From: CAWAHD01 sp963781785
GTDB taxonomy: Bacteria; Planctomycetota; Planctomycetia; Isosphaerales; Isosphaeraceae
DNA: 64,000 nt
NCBI GenBank assembly: GCA_963781785.1
Contig: CAWAHD010000002.1
Coordinates: 3,534,001-3,598,000 of the forward strand
Direction: 5' to 3'
The translations under genes were made by a program, and so were the position numbers. Below are positions 18,659-27,942 of the stretch, piece after piece; the stretch's first letter is position 1; each line of letters opens with the position of its first letter. The notes below the pieces were generated by a model. It worked only from the letters and a program-made list of their open reading frames with translations. It searched no databases and was not told the origin of the DNA.

Positions 18659-21002
18659 TCAGCGAGGGCGCGGGCCTGCTCCGGCTTCGGCCTGCACGCG
18701 TGTCCGGAGCAGCAGTGGCTCGTGCGTGACGATCTCTGAAGGAACGGGCGGCTCGTGACGGCGGACGATGACCGAGTATTCGAGCTGCATGTCGGGCGGG
18801 ACACTGTTGGTCGTGAATTCACCGTTCGCGTCAGTCCTGGCGAAGGCATACGTGCGTTGTGGCGAGCTGCCGCGCAGCTCTACATTTGCGACCGGCCGAG
18901 CGTCCTGGTCCACGAGCCGGCCGTTGATCTTGATTCCTCTGACGACGTCGATCGAGGGCAGCTCAAATTCCTTGGGCTCTCCAGGCACATGATGAGGTTC
19001 GTTCCAGGGTACGCCGAGCTGCACAAAGCGGTCTGGCATCATGATGACCTGCATCCGCACGTCGCCCGGAAGGACGCGGGTGGTGTATCGTCCGTTCGCA
19101 TCGCTGACGACCGTATCTCCCTGCATTCGGGAACCGTAGGCGACGTGAATCGAGGCACCGGCAACTGGCTCGCCGGTGTCCTTGACGCGAATTACGCCAT
19201 GCACTTCGACAGCCAGTTCCAGTGAGATGACCACGCGCGTCAGCTCGCCCGCTCGGATTTCGAGCTGCTCGGGAAGTCGCGGCCGCACGGGGAGCGATGG
19301 GTCGACGTCGGTCAGGATCTGCAGCCCTCCGGTGGCGATCGCCCGGATGACGAACGTCCCGTCATCACGGGTGACGACCTTGGCAAATCCTTCGGTGGAT
19401 GGCCAAGCGATGGTCCCGTCAGGGGAGGCGTGTGTTGTCACGTAGACGGTCAGGCCCTTTGTCCATCCCGGCCGGTCGGAAACAATGCGGCCGAAGGCGC
19501 GGCCCACGGGCCGAAGGCGAATCGTGCGCTGGGCGGGCTCCGTATCCGCGTCGTTGATTCGCAACTGCTGGATGCCCTGCGTTTGGGACGTGACCTGTAC
19601 CGCGGCAAGCCCATCCCTGGGCAAAGCGGGGAGCACCGCTCGGCCGAACTGGTCGGACACGCCCTGGAGGACCGGAATCATGGTCCGCGGCGGGATATTA
19701 TAGGCCATCTGCGTCTTGAAATGCAGCGGTTCAACGACGACCCCGGCGACTGGTGCACCGTTGGGCTCGATCACCAAAAACGACGTGTCGGTGGGCGGTC
19801 CCAGCGTCAAGTCAACGGGCACGGACTTGCCGCTCAGCGGGTCGTAGGCGCCGGCCGTCGCAATTTGATGGCCGACGGCGTGCGCCCAGACTGCCCATAG
19901 CCTTCGGTGCTGCGGCGTTTTGGCCCAGAGCTCGGGCACGGGGAAGCTGTAACGGCCCTCGGCATCGGTGGTCGCGCGGGCGCTCGATCGGTCGGATTCA
20001 TCGAACCGGACCGGCATCCAGACGGAAGCGCCTGCAATCGGCCGCCCGTGCGTGTCGAGCACCCGGCCGCTGACCATTTTTGCCGGTTCGTCCGGAGAAT
20101 TGCCGGGTGCCAGAACCGCGGTTGGAGCCGCGGCGAATACGGTCGCCAATACCGCTGCGAATACCGTTGCGAGCCCGACGGTTTGACGAATTCTGAGCGG
20201 AAATCGAATTCTCAGGGTCGCTCGAGCGAGCGACAGCACGGCGGGACTCATCTCAGCATGCCGCGCGGCGGCGTACTGAACCGCTGCGCTCGCGGTCGAT
20301 CCGATAAGAACACTCGGCAATCGGGTAGTTCCCGCGGATGCCGTTGCAGCGTGATTGCCCGATCCGTTAGCGAGCAACCCGACCGCCGGCGCCAGGCCCC
20401 GCCGCGCCAGGCTGGTGCGCAGTCTTCCCTTGGCGCGAAGGAGGCGGGTCTGCAACGTTCGCAGCCCGCAGCCCAGCTCGCGCGCGGCCTGATCGTGGGT
20501 TTGGCCTTCGAGATAACAGAGCACGAGCGGGGCCCGATAGCGCTCGGGCAGCCGGGCGAGCTCCTGGTAGAGCTCGGGCATCGGTTCGGGTGGCGCCTCG
20601 GGGCCGATCATGGCGGCGTGTCGGGCTCGTTCGGCGAGATGGCGCGCCAGAGTACGGCGCCGCGAGGCTTCGGAGCGCATTTCGCATGACGACCCGATAG
20701 GCGACTCCGTAGAGCCAGCTCGCCAGGGCCGCCTTGTCGCGAATCAAGTGGGTCCGGCGAGCCAGGACCAGGAATGTCGCCTGAAACGCGTCGGCGGCAT
20801 CGTCCCAAGAGCCGAGGAGCGACCGGCAAAGCGCGCGCACCATCGGTCCGTGCCGCTCGACGATGATCGCGAACGTCGCATCGGCTTGGTCGCCGGATTC
20901 GAACCGCTCCAGAAGCTCGCAATCGCTCAATCCGCCGAGCCGTCCGGCCCGCATGAGCGTGTGAATGTACTGGCAACCAGCGTCCGTTGCGCTTCGCTTC
21001 AT
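18659..21002 (-). CDS. ECF sigma factor with transmembrane and extracytoplasmic extension, second copy (frameshifted)
   Basis: About 780 residues; the frame switches near 20682. The N-terminal frame has region 2 (LLERFESGDQADATFAIIVERHG and DDAADAFQATFLVLARR, ASWLYGVAYRVVMR). The second frame has ASRRRTLARHLAERARHAA, region 4 (LARLPERYRAPLVLCYLEGQTHDQAARELGCGLRTLQTRLLRAKGRL), a hydrophobic segment (VGLATVFAAVLATVFAAAPTAVL), and then carboxypeptidase-regulatory-like domains (VSGRVLDTHGRPIAGASV, VHGVIRVKDTGEPVAGAS, INGRLVDQDARPVANVEL). It has the same architecture as the gene at 11203-13107 but with a longer outer part. The extra base in the ATTTCGCAT stretch explains the frame switch. Confidence 0.85.
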
Positions 21003-21599
21003 GAGCGTCGTGCCTCAGCGGCCCCGTGGAGAATGTCGGCATCACTCGTACATAGTGCCGAATTGCCGGCCGGGATGCGTCAAGTTTTCGGAGCAGTTCG
21101 TTTGTGTCGGGGCCGAACACGCGCTGTCATTGGAACTGGGCCGTCGATCTTAAACAACGACATCGCGATTGGTGACAACGCACCGGCGGATTGCCTGTTC
21201 CCTGAGGTGGACAGTCTCGAAGAGCGGCTGTCGGCATCGCTGAACGGCGAAGATCCGTGCAAGCGCGGCAAGCGGCGCGGGCTGCATCGGTAGGTGCCGT
21301 CGCACCTGCGCTTCATCGGTCCCGGCCAGCCGCGTTGAGCGCGAGGGTAAAGTCGAGTTCAAGCGTCGCACTCGGTTCGCCAGCACGAACATGGGACGCG
21401 AATGAAGCAGCGTGTGGCGCTTGCCGGAGACCTTCGGTCAGGCCTTTCGGCGGCGAACCTTCGGGTGCCCGGAGACCCTCGCCGAACGTTGCCTCGATCG
21501 CGCGCCCGAAAACACGCAAGGGCATTTAGAGCGCGGCGTGCGGGGGGCGTGCGGAATGACACCGCGATTACCAACATGAGCAGAAGCAATGTCCCATGA
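21003..21599. other. Gene-poor stretch
   Basis: Open frames of up to 90 codons occur on both strands, but none has a good start, family signature or codon pattern that I can support. I see no RNA gene or repeat here. Confidence 0.45.
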
Positions 21600-21980
21600 T
21601 CAATCGAACCACTCATCAGCCGGGTCGAATGGCGGCACGACGATGTTCAGGATGGTCATCTGGCCGACGGCGCGGTGCCGCACACCGGGTGCGATCAGCA
21701 CCGCCTGGCCAGTTCCCACCGGTACTCGCTCGCCATCCAGTTCGATCGCTGCTCCGGCGGTGCAATCCAGGATGTAGTAGATTTCGGTATGCTCGCGGTG
21801 GTAGTGGGTGCGGGCGTCGACCTCGACTTCAACCCGGTGGACGCTCGCCGGTGCGCTGGGTAGGTCGGCGAACGCGCGACGAGCCCAGCCGCAGGGGCAG
21901 CGGACCGGCTCGATTGTCGCGAAGTCGGCGACGACAGCCGTTGGTGGATCGACCCGTGTTTCGATCATGGCTCGACTCAA
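21600..21980 (-). CDS. Small cupin-domain protein
   Basis: 126 residues from TTG 21980, or 122 from ATG 21968 (MIETRVDPP), which I find equally likely. Cupin motif 1 is THYHREHTEIYYILDCTAG with metal ligands His-x-His and Glu. Motif 2 is PVGTGQAVLIAPGVRHRAVG with the final His. It is a single-domain beta-barrel, probably metal-binding. The Cys-rich stretch RCPCGWARR near residue 27 is unusual for a small cupin. The ligand is unknown. Confidence 0.78.
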   Translation of the reverse strand: MSRAMIETRVDPPTAVVADFATIEPVRCPCGWARRAFADLPSAPASVHRVEVEVDARTHYHREHTEIYYILDCTAGAAIELDGERVPVGTGQAVLIAPGVRHRAVGQMTILNIVVPPFDPADEWFD

Positions 21981-22288
21981 CGTGACCCCTCTTTTGATGA
22001 TCGGTCGAGAAGGAATCGATTTAACATTCTAAGAGATGAGGTTCGGGTGAGACCAGACTCATCTCGGCTGCCTTGCTCTGTACGTTGCTGCAGGATGCCT
22101 GCCGAATCGCATCTTCATGCCGACGGATGTACCGATCACTTCCGTTTCCGCATGAGTGTGTAACGCCGGCGAAGGCGCCAGTGGTCACGCAACCGCGGCG
22201 CGGCGATACTATCGGGGAGAGTCGCACCTTCGAATCGGCTCCTGTCATCCCGCATGTGGCGAAGCTCAGTGGGCTGGAGAACAGAACC
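21981..22288. other. Intergenic region
   Basis: It lies between the divergent cupin and hypothetical genes. Nothing recognisable was found. Confidence 0.35.
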
Positions 22289-22783
22289 GTGAACAATCGC
22301 GTGTTGAAAAGGACGCTGGGCGGGTTGGGTTTGGTGTGCGCAGTACCGATTTGCGCGGTGGTGTTATTGATCTTTTTCGATCGCAGTCAGCCTACGGAGC
22401 AGTCCCGAAAATACTGGGAAAAAGAGTATGTGTCGATCCTACCGAACGGTTATACCGACTTTCAGGCACTGTGGCAGGACAGCGATGTGGGAGCAAGAAT
22501 GTTTAGCTTCAAGTGTCCGAATGACATGTCGGGACAGCAGGTCCTCGACCATCTTGTCAAACGTCTGGCTGGCTACGAGCCTCATGAAACCGGAGCCGAC
22601 CTCGTTGCGCTCGAGCGCGGGACGATGATTTCCTATCCGAATGGATTTGACGAGTTCCGGTTCGTGTATCGCAAACGTGATCATCGAATCTTTGGCATGG
22701 AAGCGAACCTGGACGATCGGAATGAGCATAGTCGCCTGGTCAGTATTCTTGACAGGATCAGCCAGCGCCCCGAAGCCGATTGA
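22289..22783 (+). CDS. Hypothetical single-pass membrane protein
   Basis: 164 residues from GTG 22289, preceded by CTGGAGA. Residues 11-30 (LGGLGLVCAVPICAVVLLIFF) form one membrane segment, followed by an outer or periplasmic domain (YVSILPNGYTDFQALWQDSDVGARMFSFKCPND and ERGTMISYPNGFDEFRFVYRKRDHRIFGMEANLD). No family is recognised. The start is uncertain because the frame is open further upstream. Confidence 0.5.
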   Translation: MNNRVLKRTLGGLGLVCAVPICAVVLLIFFDRSQPTEQSRKYWEKEYVSILPNGYTDFQALWQDSDVGARMFSFKCPNDMSGQQVLDHLVKRLAGYEPHETGADLVALERGTMISYPNGFDEFRFVYRKRDHRIFGMEANLDDRNEHSRLVSILDRISQRPEAD

Positions 22784-22846
22784 TCGAGTTCGCCCACAAA
22801 CAGGACGGCTGAGCTTTCGCACCGTGCTTCCCATCGGCCGGCATCG

Positions 22847-23152
22847 ATGAACAATCCACAATTCAGGCTTCTGTCGAGTCGCGCAATCCGCGTGGTTGCT
22901 CTCACCAGCATCGTGGCGATCAACGCACTCGTTGTTGGCTGTCTCGTTCCGCCCGGACACGGTATCGTACTTCCGGATCCGCCGGGCTCGGGACGGATTC
23001 TCACGTATGCATCGGCGGCGGCGGTCCTTGGTTGTGCGGCTGCCCTTTTCGTTGGTTTCGGGATCTGGCGCGCGATGCCGCCATCCTGGCTTTATTTGAG
23101 GCAGAGGCAAAAAGTTGCGATTCCACGGTGCCACGGCGTGTGGCACTGGTGA
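22847..23152 (+). CDS. Hypothetical two-pass membrane protein, possibly truncated
   Basis: 101 residues with two hydrophobic segments (AIRVVALTSIVAINALVVGCLV and ILTYASAAAVLGCAAALFVGFGIW). The last residues (CHGVWHW) are encoded inside the repeat copy that starts near 23141, which suggests that the native C-terminus was replaced by the repeat. No family is recognised. Confidence 0.4.
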   Translation: MNNPQFRLLSSRAIRVVALTSIVAINALVVGCLVPPGHGIVLPDPPGSGRILTYASAAAVLGCAAALFVGFGIWRAMPPSWLYLRQRQKVAIPRCHGVWHW

Positions 23153-23187
23153 ATATTTCTGGGTGCCACTGGTCGTACCCGACCAGT
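23141..23187 (+). repeat. 47-bp palindromic repeat, left copy
   Basis: This holds TGGCACTGGTGAATATTTCT followed by GGGTGCCACTGGTCGTACCC and GACCAGTG. Its right end is itself a palindrome, CACTGGTCG and CGACCAGTG around four bases. An inverted copy lies at 23445-23459 plus 24977-25009, split by the IS4 element. Confidence 0.7.
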
Positions 23188-23459
23188 GTCTTCATTCCTG
23201 CGACGTACATGCAAGGGCTAGGCGAAAAAGTCCCAGGTCAGGCCGTGAATCGTCGGAGGGACTTGGGGGCGAATTGCCCCTTGTCCATCTTGTTCGTACG
23301 ACAGCATGAGAAAGTCAACTCGTGGCAATCACCGAGCTCATGAAATCGCTTGACGGACTTTCGATGGCCACTCATGGCCGTTGAGGGTAATGCGGCAATC
23401 GCCCTCGGACACGGACCGGAGGTCGTCGGTCCTTCCGCCAAGAGCACTGGTCGAGTACG

Positions 23460-24968
23460 CAATAGTGTCCGGGATTCCGCATGCAAAGACGTTCTTATGA
23501 GCAAATTCACTGCATCTTTGCCTCTCAGCTTTGCTCTCGTTGGCTCGGTGACAAATCGAGGGCGATCACCGCGCATGCGGCGGCGCGACCTCGGCCGCGG
23601 CGCGCGGACTGGCCCGAATCACTTATTTGGTTTTTTCGGCACGCTGCCGCGCGACTCGGTTGCGCTGCATCTGGCATTGTCGTTCCCGCTCCCGAAGGAT
23701 TGGCATGATCTCGTCCAAGCTCGCCGATCCGTTGGCCACCATTCCCATCATCGTGAACAGGTACTTGCTGGGACGATGGCCCGTATGGAGGTAAAGCAAC
23801 GTAACACCGATCACGGCTACGTAGAAGTTCAGCAACACCCCCTCGCGGCTGTGGCTGATCAGGTGGTCGAACCTGGCGTACGATTTCACCCAGCGGAAAA
23901 ACAGCTCGATTTGCCACCGATTCCGGTACAAGATTCCAATGACCGACGCGTCGAGGTCGAGCAAGGTTGTCAGCAGATAGACCGGATTCCCGGGGTCGTC
24001 CGGGGAGACGATCACCACCTCGCGGAGAACCATGTTCGGCGCCTTGCGATGAGCCGAACCAACCAAACGTACGAGGCGGTCACTGATGACGTTGGCGTCG
24101 CGGGCGTCTTGAGTCAGTTCACGGATCTCAACGGTTTCGAGCTTGGGACAGCGCGGTCCCGGCTCCCGAATCCGCATCACGAAATCAGCGGCCTTGGGGG
24201 GGTGGGCCTCGATCAACTCGAAGCTGAAAATCCCTCGATCGTAGATGTGAATCGCATTGCAAGTGATCGTATCCAGGGCGGTTTTCGCCTCGCCTTCGCC
24301 GTGCTCGGGGATGACGATCAACTCCGGGAGCCAGGTCTCGACATCAACGTGGAAATCGAGTCGGGCCCCGGTTTTACTGCCCCGTCGGCGGATCGCCCAT
24401 GTGACGGCGGCGGCGGCTTTGAGGAAGGTGCCGTCCACGGCCAAGATCTGACGGTGCAGGCGCAGAGCGGCTCGGCGGCTTTGGCCTGCCCCGGTTTGAG
24501 GACTTCTCGCCGGAGGTGATCGAGGATCGGCTGCAATCGGGTCGGGTCGGCCAACTTGTTGAAGTCGGAGAGGGTGCTTTTGCAGAGTTTCCTGATGGTA
24601 AGGTGTTTCTGAGCTTGTCGCGTCTGGCTGAAATCCTCCATGGTTCTGAGGGTTCGCAGCGCGGGGTTGAAAAAGGCAAGGAGGTAGGCGACAAAGACAT
24701 CGTCGAGGAAAAGGTCGCGATTGCCGTGGGGATCTTGTTCCCGCAGTTGGTCGATGAGCCGTTCGAGGGAGTGGACGTGCTTGGCCCCGACGACCTGCTC
24801 GGGCCAGATCGGCAGACGCGACAACTCCGACTCGAGTCGCTTGCGATTTCGGGAAGGTGTAGCCGGTTGTGGGGATCGCTTCTTGGCCGCCATTAAGGGA
24901 CAGCTTGGCCAACCCCCCCCAAATAGCGCAAGAGAAGATTTGGTGAAGACGAATCCCGGACACTATTG
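23460..24968 (-). mobile_element. IS4-type insertion sequence with intact ends
   Basis: A 1509-bp element with perfect 18-bp terminal inverted repeats, CAATAGTGTCCGGGATTC at 23460-23477 and its complement at 24951-24968. The 8-bp direct repeat CGAGTACG flanks it at 23452-23459 and 24969-24976, the target duplication. Removing the element and one copy rebuilds a palindromic host repeat. It carries one transposase gene on the minus strand. Confidence 0.9.
23623..24893 (-). CDS. IS4 family DDE transposase (frameshifted)
   Basis: About 420 residues. The first frame starts at ATG 24893 (MAAKKRSPQPATPSRNRKRL) and carries FLDDVFVAYLLAFFNPALRTLRTMEDF. The frame switches near 24463 and continues with HRQILAVDGTFLKAAAAV (first Asp), IYDRGIFSF (second Asp) and LYRNRWQIELFFRWVKSY (Glu within the IS4 Y-R-E-K type signature). 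The C-terminus is lysine/arginine-rich. Losing the frameshift would give a complete enzyme, so the element is either recently inactivated or affected by a sequence error. Confidence 0.85.
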
Positions 24969-24976
24969 CGAGTACG

Positions 24977-25009
24977 ACCAGTGGCACCCAAGAATGATCA
25001 CTAGTGCCA
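24977..25009 (-). repeat. 47-bp palindromic repeat, inverted copy (right part)
   Basis: Together with 23445-23459 it forms an inverted copy of 23141-23187 with about 85 percent identity by eye. The two parts were separated by the IS4 element inserted in the palindrome. Confidence 0.65.
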
Positions 25010-25088
25010 ACCACCTGAGCGGGGGAACGTGACACAGGTCCTTTTCTGCATTCGGGTTATCACTAATTCAACGGTATTGCCCCTAACC

Positions 25089-25105
25089 CCCCCTTCGCAA
25101 GGGGG
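25089..25105. terminator. GC-rich hairpin downstream of TIM-barrel gene
   Basis: Stem CCCCCTT/AAGGGGG with loop CGC lies about 85 bases past the stop of the minus-strand gene ending at 25190. A T-tract is lacking, so termination is only suggested. Hairpins of this shape are also common dispersed intergenic repeats. Confidence 0.3.
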
Positions 25106-25189
25106 CGAAAGTGTGCGACGAAAGCGCGTGGCTCGCGAAGGCCCAAGTTTTCAACATCCCAGGGGGAGCCCGGACGCGAGGTTGGCGAT

Positions 25190-26197
25190 TTACGCTTTGC
25201 CCGAACCCTCGGAGAACGCCTTATCGAAGAGCCGCCCCGCTGACTTGAAGCCCATTCGCTCTTTGACGAACCGGGCGGCCTCGGCGGCTCCGTACTCGCG
25301 ATCCATGCCGCAGTCTTCCCATTCGACGGAGAGCGGTCCGTCATAGCCGATGTGGTTCAATGCGCGGGCGATTTCCTCGAAGTTGACCTGGCCCCGGCCC
25401 GGCGAACGGAAGTCCCAGCCGCGGCGGGCGTCGCCAAAGTTCAGGTGTGAGGCCAGGATGCCCGACCGGCCGTCGAGCGTGCGGGCCGCATCCTTGACGT
25501 GAACGTGGTAAATCCGGTCGGGGAATGCCCGGATGAACTCCACAGGGTCGACGAATTGCCAGAGCAGATGGCTGGGGTCGAAGTTGAACCCGAACTCGGG
25601 CCGATGGTGGATTGCCTCGAGGGCTCTCTGGGCCGTGTAGATGTCGAAAGCGATCTCGGTCGGATGAACCTCGAGCGCAAACTTGACGCCGCATTCCTTG
25701 AAGACGTCAAGAATCGGATTCCAGCGATCGGCGAACAGCTTGAACCCCTCGTCGATCATGGCGTCAGAGACCGGTGGGAACGAGTACAAGAGATGCCAGA
25801 TCGAGGAGCCGGTGAAGCCGTTGACGACCTTGACTCCGAGCTTCTGGGCAGCCCGCGCCGAGTCTTTCATGTCCTGGATCGCCCATTCGGTCTTCTTCTC
25901 GGCATCGCCGCGGATCGAGGAGGGAACCCAATCGTCGGTCCGGGAGTCGTTGTGATCCAGCACAAGCTGGCCGGTCAAATGGTTCGAGATCGCCCAGCAC
26001 TTGAGCCCATATTTGCCGAGCAGGTCGTGGCGGTCCTTGCAATAACCGGGCTCGGCCAGGGCTTTGGGGATGTTGAAGTGGTCGCCCCAGCACGGCAGCT
26101 CGATGCCGTCGTATCCCCATTTACTGGCCTTCTCGGCGATGACTTCCAGGGTCAAATCGGCCCACTGGCCGGTGAACAGAGTAACGGGTCGTCCCAT
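25190..26197 (-). CDS. Sugar phosphate isomerase/epimerase-like TIM barrel protein
   Basis: A 335-residue protein of the xylose-isomerase-like TIM barrel superfamily (AP endonuclease 2 fold). N-terminal VTLFTGQWADLTLEVIAEKASKWGYDGIELPCWGDHF gives the first strand and helix. FALEVHPTEIAFD, FNFDPSHLLWQFVDP, IYHVHVKDA and LSVEWEDCGMDRE supply the Glu, Asp, His, Glu metal and substrate ligands in the expected order. It probably interconverts keto-sugars or inositol derivatives and often works with Gfo/Idh/MocA dehydrogenases; one lies at 8231 but not adjacent. The gene stands alone and is intact. Confidence 0.85.
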   Translation of the reverse strand: MGRPVTLFTGQWADLTLEVIAEKASKWGYDGIELPCWGDHFNIPKALAEPGYCKDRHDLLGKYGLKCWAISNHLTGQLVLDHNDSRTDDWVPSSIRGDAEKKTEWAIQDMKDSARAAQKLGVKVVNGFTGSSIWHLLYSFPPVSDAMIDEGFKLFADRWNPILDVFKECGVKFALEVHPTEIAFDIYTAQRALEAIHHRPEFGFNFDPSHLLWQFVDPVEFIRAFPDRIYHVHVKDAARTLDGRSGILASHLNFGDARRGWDFRSPGRGQVNFEEIARALNHIGYDGPLSVEWEDCGMDREYGAAEAARFVKERMGFKSAGRLFDKAFSEGSGKA

Positions 26198-26622
26198 GAT
26201 GTTTGCTCCCAGGCAGTTGCGTCGCTATTCAACTTCGGGGTGTGGCGTGAGCCCCGTTCATCCACCGGTCGCGGGCTGGGGCAGGAGTGCCCCGGCATGA
26301 GGCAGTTCGATGTGCCGGAGCGAACTCATGTCCAGGATGGCAACATTAGCGCTGGAACAAGGCGTTGTCAATGATTTGACGGTCAACCCGTGGATTCGTG
26401 ATCATGCGGATCCCGGCCTCATGCCGCAACCGGCGCAAGCAGAAGGGCGCGGGCCGTTGAAAACCGAGACATTGCTTGGCCGGGTCAAGGGGTCGACCGG
26501 GGAACAGCCCGCCAACGCTCTCGCGGCGCTTTCAAAGATCCTGAACGATCCCCGACGGGCGCCCTATGGCAGTTCACCAACCGCCAGAAGCTGAGTGCGA
26601 ATCTCCAACTGGCGGGCGCCAT
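26198..26622. other. Gene-free stretch upstream of repeat array
   Basis: It contains the promoter side of the TIM-barrel gene. No coding sequence or repeat was recognised. Confidence 0.4.
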
Positions 26623-26914
26623 GGGGGCTTCGCGGCGTCAGCCTTTGGGGGCTTCGCGGTGTCAGCCTTTGTTTTTGGTTTGGGGGCTTCGCGGTGTCAG
26701 GGGGCTTCGCGGTGTCAGCCTTTGTTTTTGGTTTTCGGTCGCTCAAGGGGGCTTCGCGGTGTCAGCCTTTGTTTTTGGTTTTCGGTCGCTCAAGGGGGCT
26801 CGCGGTGTCAGCCTTTGTTTTTGGTTTTCGGTCGCTCAGGGGGCTTCGGGGGCTTCGCGGTGTCAGCCTTGGGGGCTTCGCGGTGTCAGCCTTTGTTTTT
26901 GGTTTTCGGTCGCT
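26623..26914 (+). repeat. Variable-length tandem repeat array
   Basis: About nine units start with GGGGGCTTCGCGGTGTCAG. Complete units run about 47 bases and continue with CCTTTGTTTTTGGTTTTCGG and TCGCTCAA. Shorter units are truncated to 9, 19, 23, 24 or 35 bases, always at the 3' side. The pattern looks like repeated slippage or recombination. The array forms the left part of a larger dispersed element. Confidence 0.85.
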
Positions 26915-27062
26915 CAGTTGTATACCCTACGATAGCGAAGTCTGGATCAGAGTCGGGCTACAAGATCAGCGGGCGAAGGAAGCACGGTCAAAATTCTTTG
27001 GCCCGTGAACGCGGACGACAATCTGATCGCGCTTGCGCCAAGAAGATCGGCAAAGGAGAGCC
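26623..27062 (+). repeat. Dispersed repeat element, copy 1
   Basis: The tandem array is followed by a constant part of about 148 bases beginning CAGTTGTATACC at 26915 and ending GGCAAAGGAGAGCC at 27062. A related copy in the same orientation lies at 30975-31214. No coding sequence is shared between copies, so it is probably a non-autonomous or regulatory repeat. Confidence 0.75.
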
Positions 27063-27070
27063 CTGAAACT

Positions 27071-27088
27071 TATGCCGACCTCGGCATA
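27071..27088. repeat. Perfect palindrome TATGCCGA-CC-TCGGCATA
   Basis: Eight-base arms with a two-base spacer lie just past dispersed repeat copy 1. A third TATGCCGA occurs at 27114. It could be a recombinase or regulator site. No function can be assigned. Confidence 0.4.
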
Positions 27089-27481
27089 GCTTCCATAGTG
27101 CCGCCTTCCGGATTATGCCGACTGGGGTTCGCATGGTGATGCGACATCCGGCGAATCGCGCGGGGCCTTCACGGCATTGAGATACGGTGCCATTCACGGG
27201 ATTGTGAGTGATGCAAACAGCGTCGCGGAACGCTGTCATTGGGAGGATGGACCGTGCTGGAACTTTGACGATCAATCGGTCACTCAGGGGACGTTCGTGC
27301 GGTTGTCCAATGTGTAAAGGGTGAATATCCCCCTCGCATCAAAGGCATCCGAGACGAGCGTTAAAGACTTACGTCAAATCTCCAATATCAAGCCTGGACT
27401 AGATAGGAGGCATCCGCCGACGGGGTTGCGCCTCATTCCCGGGAGCAAACCGAACCAAGAATCGGGGAAGAACGCTTGACG
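27089..27481. other. Gene-free stretch before BlaI-M56 operon
   Basis: No product recognised. TTGACG at 27476-27481 could be a -35 box for the blaI operon, with the operator just downstream. Confidence 0.35.
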
Positions 27482-27501
27482 ATGACTACGTCTGTGGTCA
27501 T
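27482..27501. promoter_or_regulatory. Predicted BlaI operator 1
   Basis: Inverted repeat ATGACTAC-GTCT-GTGGTCAT, with seven of eight arm bases matching and a further G/C pair outside. It lies 52 bases before the blaI start and immediately after a possible -35 box (TTGACG). The core resembles the ACTAC/GTAGT half-sites of known BlaI/MecI operators. A bound repressor would block the promoter and thus autoregulate the operon. This is inferred from position and symmetry. Confidence 0.5.
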
Positions 27502-27553
27502 CATGGGAGTGGTCGGGGGCTGATGAGACGGAGTGGCGCCGGAGGTCGGTGGA

Positions 27554-27942
27554 ATGGGCGAAAGCAAACCGCAGATATCGAACGCCGAGTGGGAGGTGAT
27601 GGAGGTCGTCTGGCGCTCGGGCCTTCGACACCGGCGGAGATCATCGACAGGGTCGCGACGGGACGGGAATGGAACCACCGGACGGTTCGTACGCTGCTCT
27701 CACGGCTCATCGACAAGGGGGCGCTGCGGCGCGAAGAGGACGGGCCGCGCTCCATCTACCGCGCAGCCGTCAGCCGCCGCAGTTGCGTGCGGGAGGAGGG
27801 CCGGACCTTTCTGAACAAGGTGTTCGGTGGCGACGCGACCTCGCTGATCGTCCATTTCGCTAAGGATGCGCGAATCCCGCCTGAGGACATAGAGCGGCTC
27901 AAACGCGTGCTCGACGAGAAAACGGTGGAGGACGAACCATGA
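27554..27942 (+). CDS. BlaI/MecI-type transcriptional repressor (frameshifted)
   Basis: About 130 residues. The first frame has MGESKPQISNAEWEVMEVVW. After a switch near 27622 the second continues PSTPAEIIDRVATGREWNHRTVRTLLSRLIDKGALRREEDG, the winged helix with recognition helix RTVRTLLSRL. The C-terminal dimerisation part ends FGGDATSLIVHFAKDARIPPEDIERLKRVLDE. One C missing in GGGCC-TTCG explains the switch. The stop overlaps the ATG of the M56 peptidase gene (ATGA), so the two are translationally coupled. It should bind the inverted repeat at 27482 until the partner peptidase cleaves it. Confidence 0.85.

Noticed and set aside
23623..25035. Single 470-residue transposase starting inside the flanking repeat
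   Set aside because: The N-terminal part of that frame is antisense to no motif and runs past the IS end; the real start is ATG 24893 in another frame.
26623..26914. Possible CRISPR array
   Set aside because: Units are adjacent with no unique spacers, vary in length, and no cas gene is nearby.
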